DNA of 64,000 bases, taken from NCBI RefSeq assembly GCF_001654985.1, contig NZ_LXEU01000015.1, positions 62,001-126,000 on the forward strand, in the 5' to 3' direction. Position numbers and translations under genes: made by a program. The DNA is from Kluyvera georgiana ATCC 51603. GTDB lineage: Bacteria > Pseudomonadota > Gammaproteobacteria > Enterobacterales > Enterobacteriaceae. The notes under the pieces were generated by a model. That model ran no database searches. It worked only from the letters and a program-made list of their open reading frames with translations, and was not told the DNA's origin. Positions 29,624 through 38,941 of this stretch are shown piece by piece (position 1 is the stretch's first letter; the number at the start of each line of letters is the position of its first letter).

Positions 29624-30508
29624 ATGAAAGTTGGTTTTATTGGTCTGGGTATCATGGGCAAACCGATGAGCAAAAACCTGCTGAAAGCGGGCTACTCACT
29701 GGTGGTTTCTGATCGTAATCCTGAAACGATTGCCGAAGTGATTGCGGCGGGCGCGGAAACCGCGACCACGCCAAAAGCGATTGCCGAGCAGTGTGACGTG
29801 ATCATCACCATGCTGCCAAACTCGCCGCACGTCAAAGAAGTGGCGCTGGGTGAAAACGGCATTATCGAAGGCGCGAAGCCGGGCACCGTATTGATTGATA
29901 TGAGTTCTATTGCGCCGCTGGCAAGCCGTGAAATCAGCAATGCGCTGAAGGCGAAGGGGATTGATATGTTGGATGCGCCGGTCAGCGGCGGCGAGCCGAA
30001 GGCGATTGATGGCACGCTGTCGGTGATGGTGGGCGGTGATAAAGCGATTTTCGACAAGTACTACGACCTGATGAAAGCGATGGCGGGTTCAGTGGTTCAC
30101 ACCGGTGAAATCGGAGCGGGCAACGTCACCAAGCTGGCAAACCAGGTGATTGTCGCGCTGAATATCGCGGCGATGTCGGAAGCGCTGACGCTGGCGACCA
30201 AAGCGGGCGTGAACCCGGATCTGGTCTATCAGGCGATTCGCGGCGGCCTGGCGGGTAGCACCGTGCTGGATGCCAAAGCGCCGATGGTCATGGACAGAAA
30301 CTTCAAACCGGGTTTCCGTATCGACCTGCACATTAAAGATCTGGCCAACGCGCTGGATACCTCCCACGGCGTGGGCGCGCAGCTCCCGCTAACGGCCGCG
30401 GTGATGGAAATGATGCAGGCGCTGCGTGCCGATGGTCTGGGTACTGCCGACCATAGCGCGCTGGCCTGCTACTACGAAAAACTGGCGAAAGTGGAAGTGA
30501 CTCGCTAA
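29624..30508 (+). CDS. garR: GarR, tartronate semialdehyde reductase
   Basis: GarR reduces tartronate semialdehyde to D-glycerate with NAD(P)H. The 294-residue beta-hydroxyacid dehydrogenase has the Rossmann motif FIGLGIMGKPM at residue 5, the substrate loop DAPVSGGE near 117 and the catalytic lysine in GNVTKLANQ near 171. GGGGAA lies six bases before the ATG at 29624; the ATG two codons earlier has no room for a Shine-Dalgarno. It is the third gene of garPLRK. Confidence 0.96.
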   Translation: MKVGFIGLGIMGKPMSKNLLKAGYSLVVSDRNPETIAEVIAAGAETATTPKAIAEQCDVIITMLPNSPHVKEVALGENGIIEGAKPGTVLIDMSSIAPLASREISNALKAKGIDMLDAPVSGGEPKAIDGTLSVMVGGDKAIFDKYYDLMKAMAGSVVHTGEIGAGNVTKLANQVIVALNIAAMSEALTLATKAGVNPDLVYQAIRGGLAGSTVLDAKAPMVMDRNFKPGFRIDLHIKDLANALDTSHGVGAQLPLTAAVMEMMQALRADGLGTADHSALACYYEKLAKVEVTR

Positions 30509-30514
30509 GGACGT

Positions 30515-30571
30515 TGAGCCCGGCGCTGCCGGGCTCACAAGGTAGGCCGGAACGGTGATGCGTCATCCGGC
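30515..30571. repeat. Strong hairpin plus partial REP unit between garR and garK
   Basis: TGAGCCCGGC (30515-30524), GCT loop, GCCGGGCTCA (30528-30537) is a perfect 10-bp stem with no T run. It is followed by a single degenerate REP (GTAGGCCGGA...CATCCGGC, 30542-30571). Both probably stabilise the 3' end of the garPLR mRNA and lower garK expression relative to the upstream genes. Confidence 0.75.
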
Positions 30572-30594
30572 GTCGCGCGCTAATAGGCTCAGAT

Positions 30595-31740
30595 ATGAAA
30601 ATCGTAATCGCCCCAGACTCTTATAAAGAAAGCCTTTCTGCCACCGAGGTAGCACTGGCGATAGAAAAAGGATTTCGGGAAATCTTTCCGGAAGCGCAGT
30701 TTGTGTCCGTCCCGGTCGCCGACGGTGGAGAAGGAACGGTTGAGGCGATGATTGCGGCGACGCAGGGGCGCGCGATGACATCGACCGTCACCGGCCCGCT
30801 GGGCGATGCCGTTACGGCACAGTGGGGAATTTCGGGCGACGGCGGTACGGCGTTTATCGAAATGGCTGCTGCCAGCGGCCTCGCGCTGGTGCCCGCGGAA
30901 CGACGCAACCCTTTGATTACCACCTCTTACGGTACCGGGGAGCTGATTCTCCAGGCGTTGGAAAGCGGGGTGAAGAACATCATTATCGGCATTGGCGGCA
31001 GCGCGACCAACGACGGCGGCGCCGGCATGGTTCAGGCGCTGGGAGCAAAGCTGTGCGATGCCAACGGGAAGGCGATAGGCTTTGGCGGCGGCAGTCTGAT
31101 GAGCCTCAATCATATTGATATTGCCGGGCTGGATGCGCGTCTACAGACCTGCACAATCCGCGTGGCCTGCGATGTGACTAACCCGCTGACCGGGCCGTTT
31201 GGCGCGTCCTGCATTTTTGGGCCGCAGAAAGGGGCAACGGCAGAAATGATTGCCGAACTGGACCGTAACCTGGCGCACTTCGCCGAGGTGATTCAAAAAT
31301 CGCTACGCGTTGATGTGAAAGACGTGCCTGGCTCCGGGGCCGCAGGCGGCATGGGCGCGGCGCTGATGGCATTTCTTGGCGCGGAGTTGCGCAGCGGAAT
31401 TGAGATCGTCACCCAGGCGCTGAATCTGGAAGAACATATTCATGACTGCACGCTGGTGGTGACCGGCGAAGGGCGACTCGATAGTCAGAGCATTCACGGC
31501 AAAGTGCCGGTGGGCGTTGCCAGCGTGGCAAAAAAATACCATAAGCCGGTGATTGGTATTGCCGGTAGCCTGACTCGCGACGTTGGCGTGGTGCATCAGT
31601 ACGGCATTGATTCGGTCTTCAGCGTACTGAACCGCATTGGCTCGCTGGAAGAGGCGTTCCGCGATGCGGCTGACAATATTTATCTCACCTCTCGTAACAT
31701 TGCCGCCACCCTACAGGTGGGAATGCTGACGGAAAGGTGA
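30595..31740 (+). CDS. garK: GarK, glycerate 2-kinase
   Basis: GarK phosphorylates D-glycerate to 2-phosphoglycerate, feeding glycolysis. The 381-residue protein is of the class I GK-I family: KIVIAPDSYKESLSA at the start, PVADGGEGTVEA near 39, IGIGGSATNDGGAGM near 123, FGASCIFGPQKGA near 201 and VTGEGRLDSQS near 290. It ends the gar operon, and its TGA stop overlaps the -35 element of the rnpB promoter. Confidence 0.95.
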   Translation: MKIVIAPDSYKESLSATEVALAIEKGFREIFPEAQFVSVPVADGGEGTVEAMIAATQGRAMTSTVTGPLGDAVTAQWGISGDGGTAFIEMAAASGLALVPAERRNPLITTSYGTGELILQALESGVKNIIIGIGGSATNDGGAGMVQALGAKLCDANGKAIGFGGGSLMSLNHIDIAGLDARLQTCTIRVACDVTNPLTGPFGASCIFGPQKGATAEMIAELDRNLAHFAEVIQKSLRVDVKDVPGSGAAGGMGAALMAFLGAELRSGIEIVTQALNLEEHIHDCTLVVTGEGRLDSQSIHGKVPVGVASVAKKYHKPVIGIAGSLTRDVGVVHQYGIDSVFSVLNRIGSLEEAFRDAADNIYLTSRNIAATLQVGMLTER

Positions 31741-31765
31741 CATCAGCGCGCAAACCCTCTATACT
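31737..31765 (+). promoter_or_regulatory. rnpB promoter
   Basis: A -35 GTGACA (31737-31742) and -10 TATACT (31760-31765) are separated by 17 bases. The -10 is followed by GCGCGCC, a GC-rich discriminator typical of stringently controlled stable-RNA promoters, and then by the mature rnpB 5' end at 31773. The -35 overlaps the garK stop codon. Confidence 0.85.
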
Positions 31766-31772
31766 GCGCGCC

Positions 31773-32153
<381 letters not shown>

Positions 32154-32156
32154 CTT

Positions 32157-32183
32157 AAAAAACCCCGCCTCGGCGGGGTTTTT
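32157..32183 (+). terminator. rnpB terminator
   Basis: AACCCCGCC pairs with GGCGGGGTT around a TC turn, followed by a T run, four bases after the mature 3' end. It is a classic intrinsic terminator. Confidence 0.95.
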
Positions 32184-32708
32184 GCTTTCTGGTCCCACTC
32201 AATCTCTCCTGTAAGTGTCCCCGTTTTGTTAGCGAAATCCTCTGTTTATTTACTATATCCATACAAATAATAGAGTTATTGACTGAAACAGCGTGATGTT
32301 GTGATAGACCTCATTTTTCGTCGTAATTTCTCATCACATTTCATTAACATTGTTTGTTGTCCGAGTTCACAAAATCCCTTGACGTGGTTTCGCTAAATAA
32401 ATAGATAATTCTAAAAATAACATTTAAAAACAATATGTTATAAAATTCTGCAGCGTAGTGAAATATGTTTTCTCCTCCATTTTTCGTAAAAAGAGAAATA
32501 ATGTGGCTGATTTCTCGCTATTCATGGCATGAATTTCTCCATATCGCTTTTTGCTGGGCAAAGAGTTGCAAGTTTTTTCTCCTTAACCCGCGCTATGATC
32601 TTCACACTCCAGGAAAAAGCAGTGAATAAGCCTGTGATGATTTGTTTTTTTGAAATATCAATCTGTATCAGAACAATAAACCCTACACACCAAGAGTGAG
32701 AATTTGTT
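32184..32708. other. AT-rich intergenic region where E. coli carries the tdc operon
   Basis: About 525 bases contain no supportable gene; the one ORF reaching in from the minus strand overlaps cyuP and has no recognisable domain. There is a CRP-like site, TGTGA-TAGACC-TCATT (32300-32315), and a TATGAT (32594-32599) that could be a -10 for cyuP. In E. coli the tdc genes lie between rnpB and cyuP; nothing recognisable of them remains. Confidence 0.6.
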
Positions 32709-34034
32709 ATGGAAACAATCTCAGTTTCACCGACGCACACCTCGGCGGCGGCCGCACGAGCGGGCATGTCAGAAAGTGAATGGCAGGCGGCAATAAAGTT
32801 TGATAGTACCGATGTGGGTTGGGTCATTATGAGCATCGGGATGGCTATCGGCGCGGGTATCGTCTTTTTACCCGTGCAGGTAGGGCTGATGGGGCTGTGG
32901 GTCTTCCTGCTCTCCTCCATCGTCGGCTATCCGGCCATGTACCTGTTTCAGCGCCTGTTTATCAACACCCTGGCCGAGTCGCCAGAGTGTAAAGACTACC
33001 CGAGCGTGATCAGCGGCTACCTGGGGAAAAACTGGGGGATTTTACTCGGCGCGCTCTACTTCATTATGTTGGTGATCTGGATGTTTGTTTACTCCACGGC
33101 CATCACCAACGACAGCGCCTCTTATCTGCATACCTTCGGGGTCACCGATGGTCTGCTGTCAGAAAACCCGTTCTATGGTCTGGTGCTGATTTGCGTGCTG
33201 GTCGCAATCTCTTCGCGCGGTGAGAAGCTGCTGTTTAAAGTCTCCAGCTTTATGGTGCTGACCAAGCTGTTGGTGGTGGCGGCGCTGGGCGTGTCGATGG
33301 TGGGGATGTGGCACCTGTACAACGCCGGTTCGCTACCGCCGATGGGTCTGCTGGTGAAAAACGCGATCATCACGCTGCCGTTTACGCTGACATCTATCCT
33401 GTTTATTCAGACGCTCAGCCCGATGGTTATCTCTTACCGCTCGAAGGAAAAATCCCGCGAAGTGGCGCGTCATAAAGCGCTGCGGGCGATGAATATTGCC
33501 TTCGGCATTCTGTTTGTCGTGGTCTTTTTCTATGCCGTTTCCTTCACGCTGGCAATGGGACACGACGAAGCGGTTAAAGCCTACGAGCAAAATATCTCCG
33601 CGCTGGCGATTGCCGCGCAGTTCATCAACGGCAGCACCGGTGCCTGGGTCACCGTGGTGAGCGTGATCCTCAATATTTTTGCGGTGATGACCGCGTTCTT
33701 CGGTGTTTACCTCGGCTTTCGCGAGGCGACGCAAGGGATCGTGATTAACCTGCTGCGTCGCAAAATGCCGATGGAAAAGATCAATGAGAAGCTGGTACAG
33801 CGTGGGATCATGATCTTCGCCATCCTGCTAGCCTGGAGCGCGATCGTACTGAATGCGCCAGTGCTGAGCTTCACTTCTATTTGCAGCCCTATCTTCGGCA
33901 TGGTGGGTTGTTTGATTCCGGCCTGGCTGGTTTACAAGGTTCCGGCGCTGCATAAATACAAAGGCGCCTCGCTGGCGATCATTATCATCACTGGCCTGCT
34001 GCTCTGCGTCTCTCCGTTCCTGGCATTCTCCTGA
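32709..34034 (+). CDS. cyuP: CyuP (YhaO), amino-acid transporter of the serine/threonine (HAAAP/STP) family
   Basis: The 441-residue inner-membrane protein has about 11 helices after a soluble N terminus (residues 1-35). GWVIMSIGMAIGAGIVFLPV near 37 is TM1 of the SdaC/TdcC family, and SPECKDYPSVISGYLGKNWG near 94 is the following loop. It matches E. coli YhaO (DlsT/CyuP), which has been linked to serine or cysteine uptake, rather than TdcC. It is followed 15 bases later by the cysteine desulfidase gene, so cysteine uptake for anaerobic degradation is the likely role. Confidence 0.9.
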   Translation: METISVSPTHTSAAAARAGMSESEWQAAIKFDSTDVGWVIMSIGMAIGAGIVFLPVQVGLMGLWVFLLSSIVGYPAMYLFQRLFINTLAESPECKDYPSVISGYLGKNWGILLGALYFIMLVIWMFVYSTAITNDSASYLHTFGVTDGLLSENPFYGLVLICVLVAISSRGEKLLFKVSSFMVLTKLLVVAALGVSMVGMWHLYNAGSLPPMGLLVKNAIITLPFTLTSILFIQTLSPMVISYRSKEKSREVARHKALRAMNIAFGILFVVVFFYAVSFTLAMGHDEAVKAYEQNISALAIAAQFINGSTGAWVTVVSVILNIFAVMTAFFGVYLGFREATQGIVINLLRRKMPMEKINEKLVQRGIMIFAILLAWSAIVLNAPVLSFTSICSPIFGMVGCLIPAWLVYKVPALHKYKGASLAIIIITGLLLCVSPFLAFS

Positions 34035-34049
34035 TTTTGGATGGTTAAG

Positions 34050-35357
34050 ATGGTTGAAGTAACGATGAATCCGCTGTGGGATACCCTGATTCAAGCGGTT
34101 AAACAAAATGTGAAGCCTGCGATGGGCTGTACCGAGCCGGTGTCGCTGGCTCTGGCCAGCGCGATTGCCGCCTCGCATCTGGCGGGAAGGGTGAGTCATA
34201 TTGACGCGAAAGTCTCTCCCAATCTGATGAAAAACGGCATGGGCGTTACCGTGCCGGGAACCGGCATGGTGGGGTTACCAATTGCTGCGGCGGTAGGCGC
34301 GTTAGGCGGCGATCCGCAGGCGGGGCTGGAGGTATTAAAAAGCGCCTCCGTTGAGGCCATCGCGGCCGGGAAGACGCTGCTGGCGAGCGGTAGGGTGTCG
34401 GTCTCGATTCAGGAACCGTGCGAAGATGTGCTGTATGCCAGCGCCACGGTGTATACCGACGCGGAGTCGGCTACGGTGACGATTGCAGGCGGTCATACTC
34501 GGGTGGTACGGATCGTGAAAAACGGCGTGACGCTGCTGGATGCCAGCGGCTGTGCCAGCGCCGGGGAAGAGGAGTCTACATCATCGCTGTCGGAGGTCAC
34601 GCTGGCGCAGGTGGTTGAGTTTGCCGAGCAGGTCCCGTTTGAAAAAATCAGTTTTATTCTCGATGCGGCGCTGCTGAATAGCGCGCTCTCCCACGAAGGG
34701 CTACGTGCGCAGTATGGGCTACATATTGGCGCGACGCTCCAGCGCCAGCGCGAACGCGGCCTGCTGGCTAAGGATCTGCTGTCCGATATTATGATCCGCA
34801 CGTCGGCGGCATCCGATGCGCGTATGGGCGGCGCCTGCTTGCCGGCCATGAGCAATTCAGGCTCCGGTAACCAGGGCATTGCCGCCACCATGCCGGTGGT
34901 CGTCGTTGCCGAACACCTGGGCTGCTCGCAGGAAAAAATGGCGCGCGGGCTGATTCTCTCGCACCTGACGGCTATCTACATCCACCATCAGCTGCCGATG
35001 TTGTCCGCGCTCTGCGCCGCGACGACGGCATCGATGGGCGCGGCGGCGGGGATTTGCTGGCTGATCGACGGCAGCTACCGCAGTATTTCGATGGCGATCA
35101 GCAGCATGATTGGCGATGTCAGCGGGATTATCTGCGACGGCGCGTCAAACAGCTGTGCAATGAAGGTATCGACCAGCGTATCGTCGGCGTGGAAAGCGGT
35201 GCTGATGGCGCTGGATGAAACCGCAGTCACCGGCAATGAGGGGATTGTGGCGCACGACGTCGAGCAGTCGATTTCCAACCTCTGCGCGCTGGCCTGTCAG
35301 TCGATGCAGCAAACCGATCGGCAGGTGATTCAGATTATGGCCAGCAAGCTGAACTAG
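34050..35357 (+). CDS. cyuA: CyuA (YhaM), L-cysteine desulfidase
   Basis: CyuA is an oxygen-sensitive Fe-S enzyme that converts L-cysteine to pyruvate, ammonia and sulfide. The 435-residue protein carries the family motifs: [13 protein letters not shown] near 23, [20 protein letters not shown] near 57, [10 protein letters not shown] near 252, [10 protein letters not shown] near 270 and [12 protein letters not shown] near 367. The conserved cysteines are the expected cluster ligands. The ATG at 34050 gives the E. coli N-terminal length; 34041 is an alternative. In E. coli the operon is induced by cysteine through CyuR (DecR), which is not in the window. Confidence 0.93.
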   Translation: MVEVTMNPLWDTLIQAVKQNVKPAMGCTEPVSLALASAIAASHLAGRVSHIDAKVSPNLMKNGMGVTVPGTGMVGLPIAAAVGALGGDPQAGLEVLKSASVEAIAAGKTLLASGRVSVSIQEPCEDVLYASATVYTDAESATVTIAGGHTRVVRIVKNGVTLLDASGCASAGEEESTSSLSEVTLAQVVEFAEQVPFEKISFILDAALLNSALSHEGLRAQYGLHIGATLQRQRERGLLAKDLLSDIMIRTSAASDARMGGACLPAMSNSGSGNQGIAATMPVVVVAEHLGCSQEKMARGLILSHLTAIYIHHQLPMLSALCAATTASMGAAAGICWLIDGSYRSISMAISSMIGDVSGIICDGASNSCAMKVSTSVSSAWKAVLMALDETAVTGNEGIVAHDVEQSISNLCALACQSMQQTDRQVIQIMASKLN

Positions 35358-35362
35358 CCGTT

Positions 35363-35390
35363 TGCCCCGGTTCAGGCCGGGGCATTTTCT
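35363..35390 (+). terminator. Intrinsic terminator after cyuA
   Basis: TGCCCCGG (35363-35370) pairs perfectly with CCGGGGCA (35377-35384), loop TTCAGG, followed by TTTTCT. It lies five bases after cyuA and runs to the stop of the converging yhaL. Confidence 0.9.
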
Positions 35391-35551
35391 CAGGCCGCTC
35401 GCTCTTCTGCCTGGCGGCTTTCCGCCTGGGCGACGATGGCTTCTAACTCGCTCAGCATCTCTTCAACGCCAAACTCTTTTGGCGCGCTAACCGGCTGAGA
35501 CGTGACGACGGCTTTCACCGTTTGCTGCTTTTTGCTGTTTCTCTTACTCAT
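35390..35551 (-). CDS. yhaL: YhaL, small uncharacterised protein
   Basis: This 53-residue protein is too short for most ORF cut-offs. It begins MSKRNSKKQQTVKAVV and contains FGVEEMLSELEAIVAQAESR. It aligns along its length with E. coli YhaL (54 residues; MSKKSAKKRQPVK, FGYEEMLSELEAIV). It is a charged, probably helical cytoplasmic protein of unknown function. It lies 24 bases downstream of yhaK, likely in the same operon. Confidence 0.85.
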   Translation of the reverse strand: MSKRNSKKQQTVKAVVTSQPVSAPKEFGVEEMLSELEAIVAQAESRQAEERAA

Positions 35552-35575
35552 TTGACTTCCGCTATCCTGAAAAAA

Positions 35576-36277
35576 CTACACCGGTAAATCTATCAGCAAA
35601 GCGCGAAGAGGGGTATCGGCAACGAGTGTGATATTCGCCTCATCACGAATAAATGCGCCATCGCCGCAGGTTAACGCCTGTTTCTCCGCATCATGCGCCA
35701 GCGCATGTACCGTACCGTGAATCGACTGCAGATAGGCGCGCGGCCCGTGCAGTTGCAAATTCACCTGTTCGCCTTTTGCTAATTCGATATGGTGCAGCCA
35801 CACCTGCTGACGCAGCTGTAAGCTGTGCTGACTGCCGTCAGGGGAGGCTAACAGCTGGTGCGTCGCCTCTTGCAACTTCAGTTTCTGCACTCGCGCATTT
35901 TCGCGTTCCGGGCAGGCGTCCAGCCAGATTTGCATCCGGGTCAACGACTTATCTTTACTCAGATTATGTTCGCTATAGCTCACGCCGGGCTGGGTGGCGA
36001 TCAGCAGCGCTTCACCGGCTTTGGCCTGAATATGGTGGCCTTCGTTGTCGCGGTATTCGGCTTCGCCTTCCAGAATCAGGTTCAGAATATCGACTTTCGG
36101 ATAGGTACGTGGCTGGAAGGCCGCGCCGGGGGCGAGCACTTCCTGATTCAGCACGCGCAAAGAGGCATAGCCCAGCAGTTTCGGATCGAAGTAGTGTCCA
36201 AAAGAGAAGGTATAGCGGGCCTGTAGCCAACCGAAGTCTGCTTGTCCGCACTGTTTCGCTGTTCTTGTGGTAATCAT
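35576..36277 (-). CDS. yhaK: YhaK, pirin-family bicupin redox-sensing protein
   Basis: The 233-residue protein is a short pirin (bicupin). The first cupin contains LRVLNQEVLAPGAAF near 41 and PKVDILNLILEGEAEYRDN near 61, the second spans about 145-230. E. coli YhaK is cytosolic, lacks the usual metal site and has been proposed as a marker of reactive oxygen or nitrosative stress. AGGAGG precedes the start. It is divergent from the LysR gene yhaJ, 104 bases apart. Confidence 0.93.
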   Translation of the reverse strand: MITTRTAKQCGQADFGWLQARYTFSFGHYFDPKLLGYASLRVLNQEVLAPGAAFQPRTYPKVDILNLILEGEAEYRDNEGHHIQAKAGEALLIATQPGVSYSEHNLSKDKSLTRMQIWLDACPERENARVQKLKLQEATHQLLASPDGSQHSLQLRQQVWLHHIELAKGEQVNLQLHGPRAYLQSIHGTVHALAHDAEKQALTCGDGAFIRDEANITLVADTPLRALLIDLPV

Positions 36278-36381
36278 CTTCTTGACCCTCCTTTACACTA
36301 AATCAATGGTAAAGGTATGGACGCTGCATTGTTAGCCAGATATTCTGCCCGGTATGTTCAAATTTCCTGAATGAGCACGCC

Positions 36382-37278
36382 ATGGCTAAAGAAAGAGCAC
36401 TGACGCTGGAAGCATTACGAGTAATGGACGCCATCGACCGGCGTGGCAGCTTTGCTGCCGCGGCAGACGAGCTGGGCCGCGTGCCTTCGGCATTAAGCTA
36501 CACCATGCAAAAGCTGGAAGAAGAGCTGGACGTGGTGTTATTTGACCGTTCAGGTCATCGAACAAAATTCACCAACGTTGGGCGCATGTTGCTGGAACGC
36601 GGCCGCGTGCTGCTGGAAGCGGCGGATAAGCTGACCACCGATGCCGAAGCGCTGGCGCGCGGCTGGGAAACGCACCTCACCATTGTGGCGGAAGCGTTGA
36701 TCCCTACGCCAACGCTGTTCCCGCTGGTGGAGAAACTGGCGACCAAGTCGAATACCCAGCTGTCGATAATCACCGAAGTGCTGGCAGGCGCCTGGGAGCG
36801 TCTGGAGCAGGGAAGGGCGGATATTGTCATCGCGCCGGATATGCACTTCCGCTCTTCGACGGAGATCAACTCGCGCAAGCTTTATTCGGTGATGAACGTT
36901 TACGTTGCCGCGCCGGACCATCCGATTCATCATGAGGCCGAGCCGCTGTCTGAGGTGACGCGCGTGAAGTATCGCGGCGTCGCGATTGCCGATACCGCGC
37001 GCGAGCGCCCGGTGCTGACGGTACAGCTGCTGGATAAGCAGCCGCGTCTGACGGTGACCTCGATGGAAGAAAAACGTCAGGCGTTGCTTGCCGGGCTGGG
37101 CGTCGCGACCATGCCGTATCCGCTGGTTGAACAGGATATTGCCGAAGGGCGTTTGCGCGTGGTTAGCCCGGAGTACACCAGCGAGATTGACATTATTATG
37201 GCCTGGCGGCGCGACAGCATGGGCGAAGCGAAGTCCTGGTGCCTGCGTGAGATCCAAAAGCTGCTCACCGCGAAATAG
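36382..37278 (+). CDS. yhaJ: YhaJ, LysR-family transcriptional regulator
   Basis: The 298-residue LysR regulator has its HTH at residues about 8-66 (LRVMDAIDRRGSFAAAADELGRVPSALSYTMQKLEEEL in two parts) and a periplasmic-binding-like effector domain after residue 92. In E. coli YhaJ responds to DNT-like aromatics, activates yqjF and, in pathogens, type III secretion genes. yqjF and yhaK lie close by here, so the same control is likely. Confidence 0.94.
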   Translation: MAKERALTLEALRVMDAIDRRGSFAAAADELGRVPSALSYTMQKLEEELDVVLFDRSGHRTKFTNVGRMLLERGRVLLEAADKLTTDAEALARGWETHLTIVAEALIPTPTLFPLVEKLATKSNTQLSIITEVLAGAWERLEQGRADIVIAPDMHFRSSTEINSRKLYSVMNVYVAAPDHPIHHEAEPLSEVTRVKYRGVAIADTARERPVLTVQLLDKQPRLTVTSMEEKRQALLAGLGVATMPYPLVEQDIAEGRLRVVSPEYTSEIDIIMAWRRDSMGEAKSWCLREIQKLLTAK

Positions 37279-37282
37279 CGTT

Positions 37283-37364
37283 GTAGGCCGGATAAGGCGT
37301 TTACGCCGCCATCCGGCGATCGACGCCGAATAGCCTGATGGCGCTGCGCTTATCAGGCCTACAA
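37283..37364. repeat. BIME between yhaJ and yhaH
   Basis: Two inverted REP units: TGTAGGCCGGATAAGGCGTT...CATCCGGC and GCCTGATGGCGCTGCG...TATCAGGCCTACA. They fill the gap between convergent yhaJ and yhaH, the place of yhaI in E. coli. Confidence 0.92.
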
Positions 37365-37389
37365 AACCCCGAATTATGCCTGGCCGGGA

Positions 37390-37755
37390 TCAGGAGAAGC
37401 GTTTCGGATCCGGTCCAAAGCGGTTGTCGCCAGGCGTCCCGTTCTGACAGTTGAAGATCAGAATGACGATCCAGCCGATTACCGGAATGATCAGCAGTAA
37501 CAGCCACCACGCCGAACGATCGGTATCATGCAGACGACGGAACTGTACTGCCCACCAGGGCAGGAAGACCAGAACACCATAAATGGTGGTGAGGATCCCT
37601 TCACCGCCAGCACGCTGCCAGCCAAGCATCTTATCCACCACGCCCAACACCAGCGTGAAAATGACGTTCACCAGCACGAACATCCAATACTCTTTGCGGC
37701 GGGCGCGGCCGCCAAACCCAATGTAATTACGTAGAACCTTGAGATACCAATCCAT
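37390..37755 (-). CDS. yhaH: YhaH, DUF805 inner-membrane protein
   Basis: The 121-residue protein belongs to DUF805. It has the family start WYLKVLRNYIGFGGRARRKEYW in two parts, then three or four membrane segments (about 25-45, 55-75, 82-102), WWAVQFRRLHDTDRSAWW near 66 and C-terminal GTPGDNRFGPDPK. Function unknown. Confidence 0.92.
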   Translation of the reverse strand: MDWYLKVLRNYIGFGGRARRKEYWMFVLVNVIFTLVLGVVDKMLGWQRAGGEGILTTIYGVLVFLPWWAVQFRRLHDTDRSAWWLLLLIIPVIGWIVILIFNCQNGTPGDNRFGPDPKRFS

Positions 37756-37884
37756 TTTTTTGCCTCAGTTGACCATTAATCACTTGTTTTTAAAGCGATC
37801 AAGCTAAGGATAGACGTGAATGAAAATCTGGTAAATATTGATGTCGTGAATTAATTGGGCATCGAGGACCGATGCCCGGTGTGC

Positions 37885-38871
37885 TTAACGGAAACGCTCG
37901 TCGCGGCCGTGCGGTTCATCCAGATCCTGCCATGGGCCTACCGAAATAATACCGGTCGGGTTGATGGTTTTGTGACTACGGAAATAGTGGTTGCGAATAT
38001 GGGCAAAATCCACGGTTTCCGCGATGCCCGGCATCTGATAGATGTCACGCAGGAAACCGTGCAGGTTCAGATAATCGCTGATGCGGTGTTTGTCGCACTT
38101 GAAGTGGGTGACGTACACCGGATCGAAGCGGATAAGCGTGGTCCACAGACGGATATCGGCTTCGGTGAGCTGGTTGCCTGTCAGGTAGCGCTGCTGGCCG
38201 AGGATTTTCTCCAGACGGTCGAGCGAAACAAACACTTTTTCTACGGCTTCGTCATAGGCCGCCTGGCTGGTAGCAAAACCGGCTTTATAGACGCCGTTAT
38301 TCACGGTGTCGTAGATCCAACCGTTCAACTCATCGATTTGCTCACGCAGCGCGGGCGGATAATAGTCGCCGGCTTTTGCGCCGAGCGCATCGAACGCCGT
38401 ATTAAACATGCGGATGATTTCAGCGGATTCATTGCTGACGATGGTCTGGTTTTTCTTGTCCCACAGAACGGGAACGGTCACGCGGCCGGAATAGGCCGGA
38501 TCGGCATGCTGATAGAGCTGGTACAGAAATTGGTGCTGATAGAGCGTATCGCCGGTTGCCGCCGGAAAATCGGCGTCGAAAGTCCAGCCGTTTTCGAGCA
38601 TCAGCGGGTTCACCACCGACACCGAGATAAACGGCTCCAGCCCTTTCAGTTTACGCAGAATCAGCGTGCGGTGCGCCCACGGACAGGCGAGAGAAACGTA
38701 CAGATGATAGCGATCTTTTTCGGCTGCAAAGCCGCCGCTGCCGGTCGGGCCCGGTTCGCCGTCGGCGGTTAGCCAGTTGCGAAAGGCGGAGACTGAACGC
38801 TGGAAACGCCCGCCGGTGGATTTGGTGTCATACCAGGTATCCTGCCAGACGCCGTCGATTAATTGTCCCAT
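37885..38871 (-). CDS. yqjG: YqjG, glutathionyl-hydroquinone reductase
   Basis: YqjG (ECM4-type, Xi-class GST) reduces glutathionyl-hydroquinones using glutathione. The 328-residue protein has the catalytic Cys63 in SLACPWAHRTL, the NPLMLENGWTF segment near 95 and the C-terminal GST helical domain. The second of two adjacent ATGs is used; AGGAG then sits six bases upstream, and it matches the E. coli start. Confidence 0.95.
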   Translation of the reverse strand: MGQLIDGVWQDTWYDTKSTGGRFQRSVSAFRNWLTADGEPGPTGSGGFAAEKDRYHLYVSLACPWAHRTLILRKLKGLEPFISVSVVNPLMLENGWTFDADFPAATGDTLYQHQFLYQLYQHADPAYSGRVTVPVLWDKKNQTIVSNESAEIIRMFNTAFDALGAKAGDYYPPALREQIDELNGWIYDTVNNGVYKAGFATSQAAYDEAVEKVFVSLDRLEKILGQQRYLTGNQLTEADIRLWTTLIRFDPVYVTHFKCDKHRISDYLNLHGFLRDIYQMPGIAETVDFAHIRNHYFRSHKTINPTGIISVGPWQDLDEPHGRDERFR

Positions 38872-38891
38872 CATGTTCTCCTTCAGATAGC

Positions 38892-38921
38892 AAAAGCGAG
38901 GAGATATCTCCTCGCTTTTTT
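38892..38921 (-). terminator. Terminator between yqjF and yqjG
   Basis: GCGAGGAGAT/ATCTCCTCGC is a perfect 20-base palindrome flanked by A4 and T6. On the minus strand it follows yqjF with a T4 tail and precedes the yqjG Shine-Dalgarno by a few bases. It should reduce read-through from yqjF into yqjG. Confidence 0.8.
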
Positions 38922-38941
38922 GTTCATTCAGTATAGTGCGC

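Noticed and set aside
32522..32920. Minus-strand frame entering the rnpB-cyuP gap
   Set aside because: More than half lies opposite the cyuP start; no Shine-Dalgarno, no domain, and its composition follows the antisense of cyuP.
32709..34034. Calling this gene tdcC or sdaC
   Set aside because: Same family, but the sequence follows YhaO/CyuP throughout and it is paired with the cysteine desulfidase gene; no tdc genes are adjacent.
37855..38772. 305-codon plus-strand frame over yqjG
   Set aside because: A shadow of yqjG, which has the catalytic Cys and the right length.
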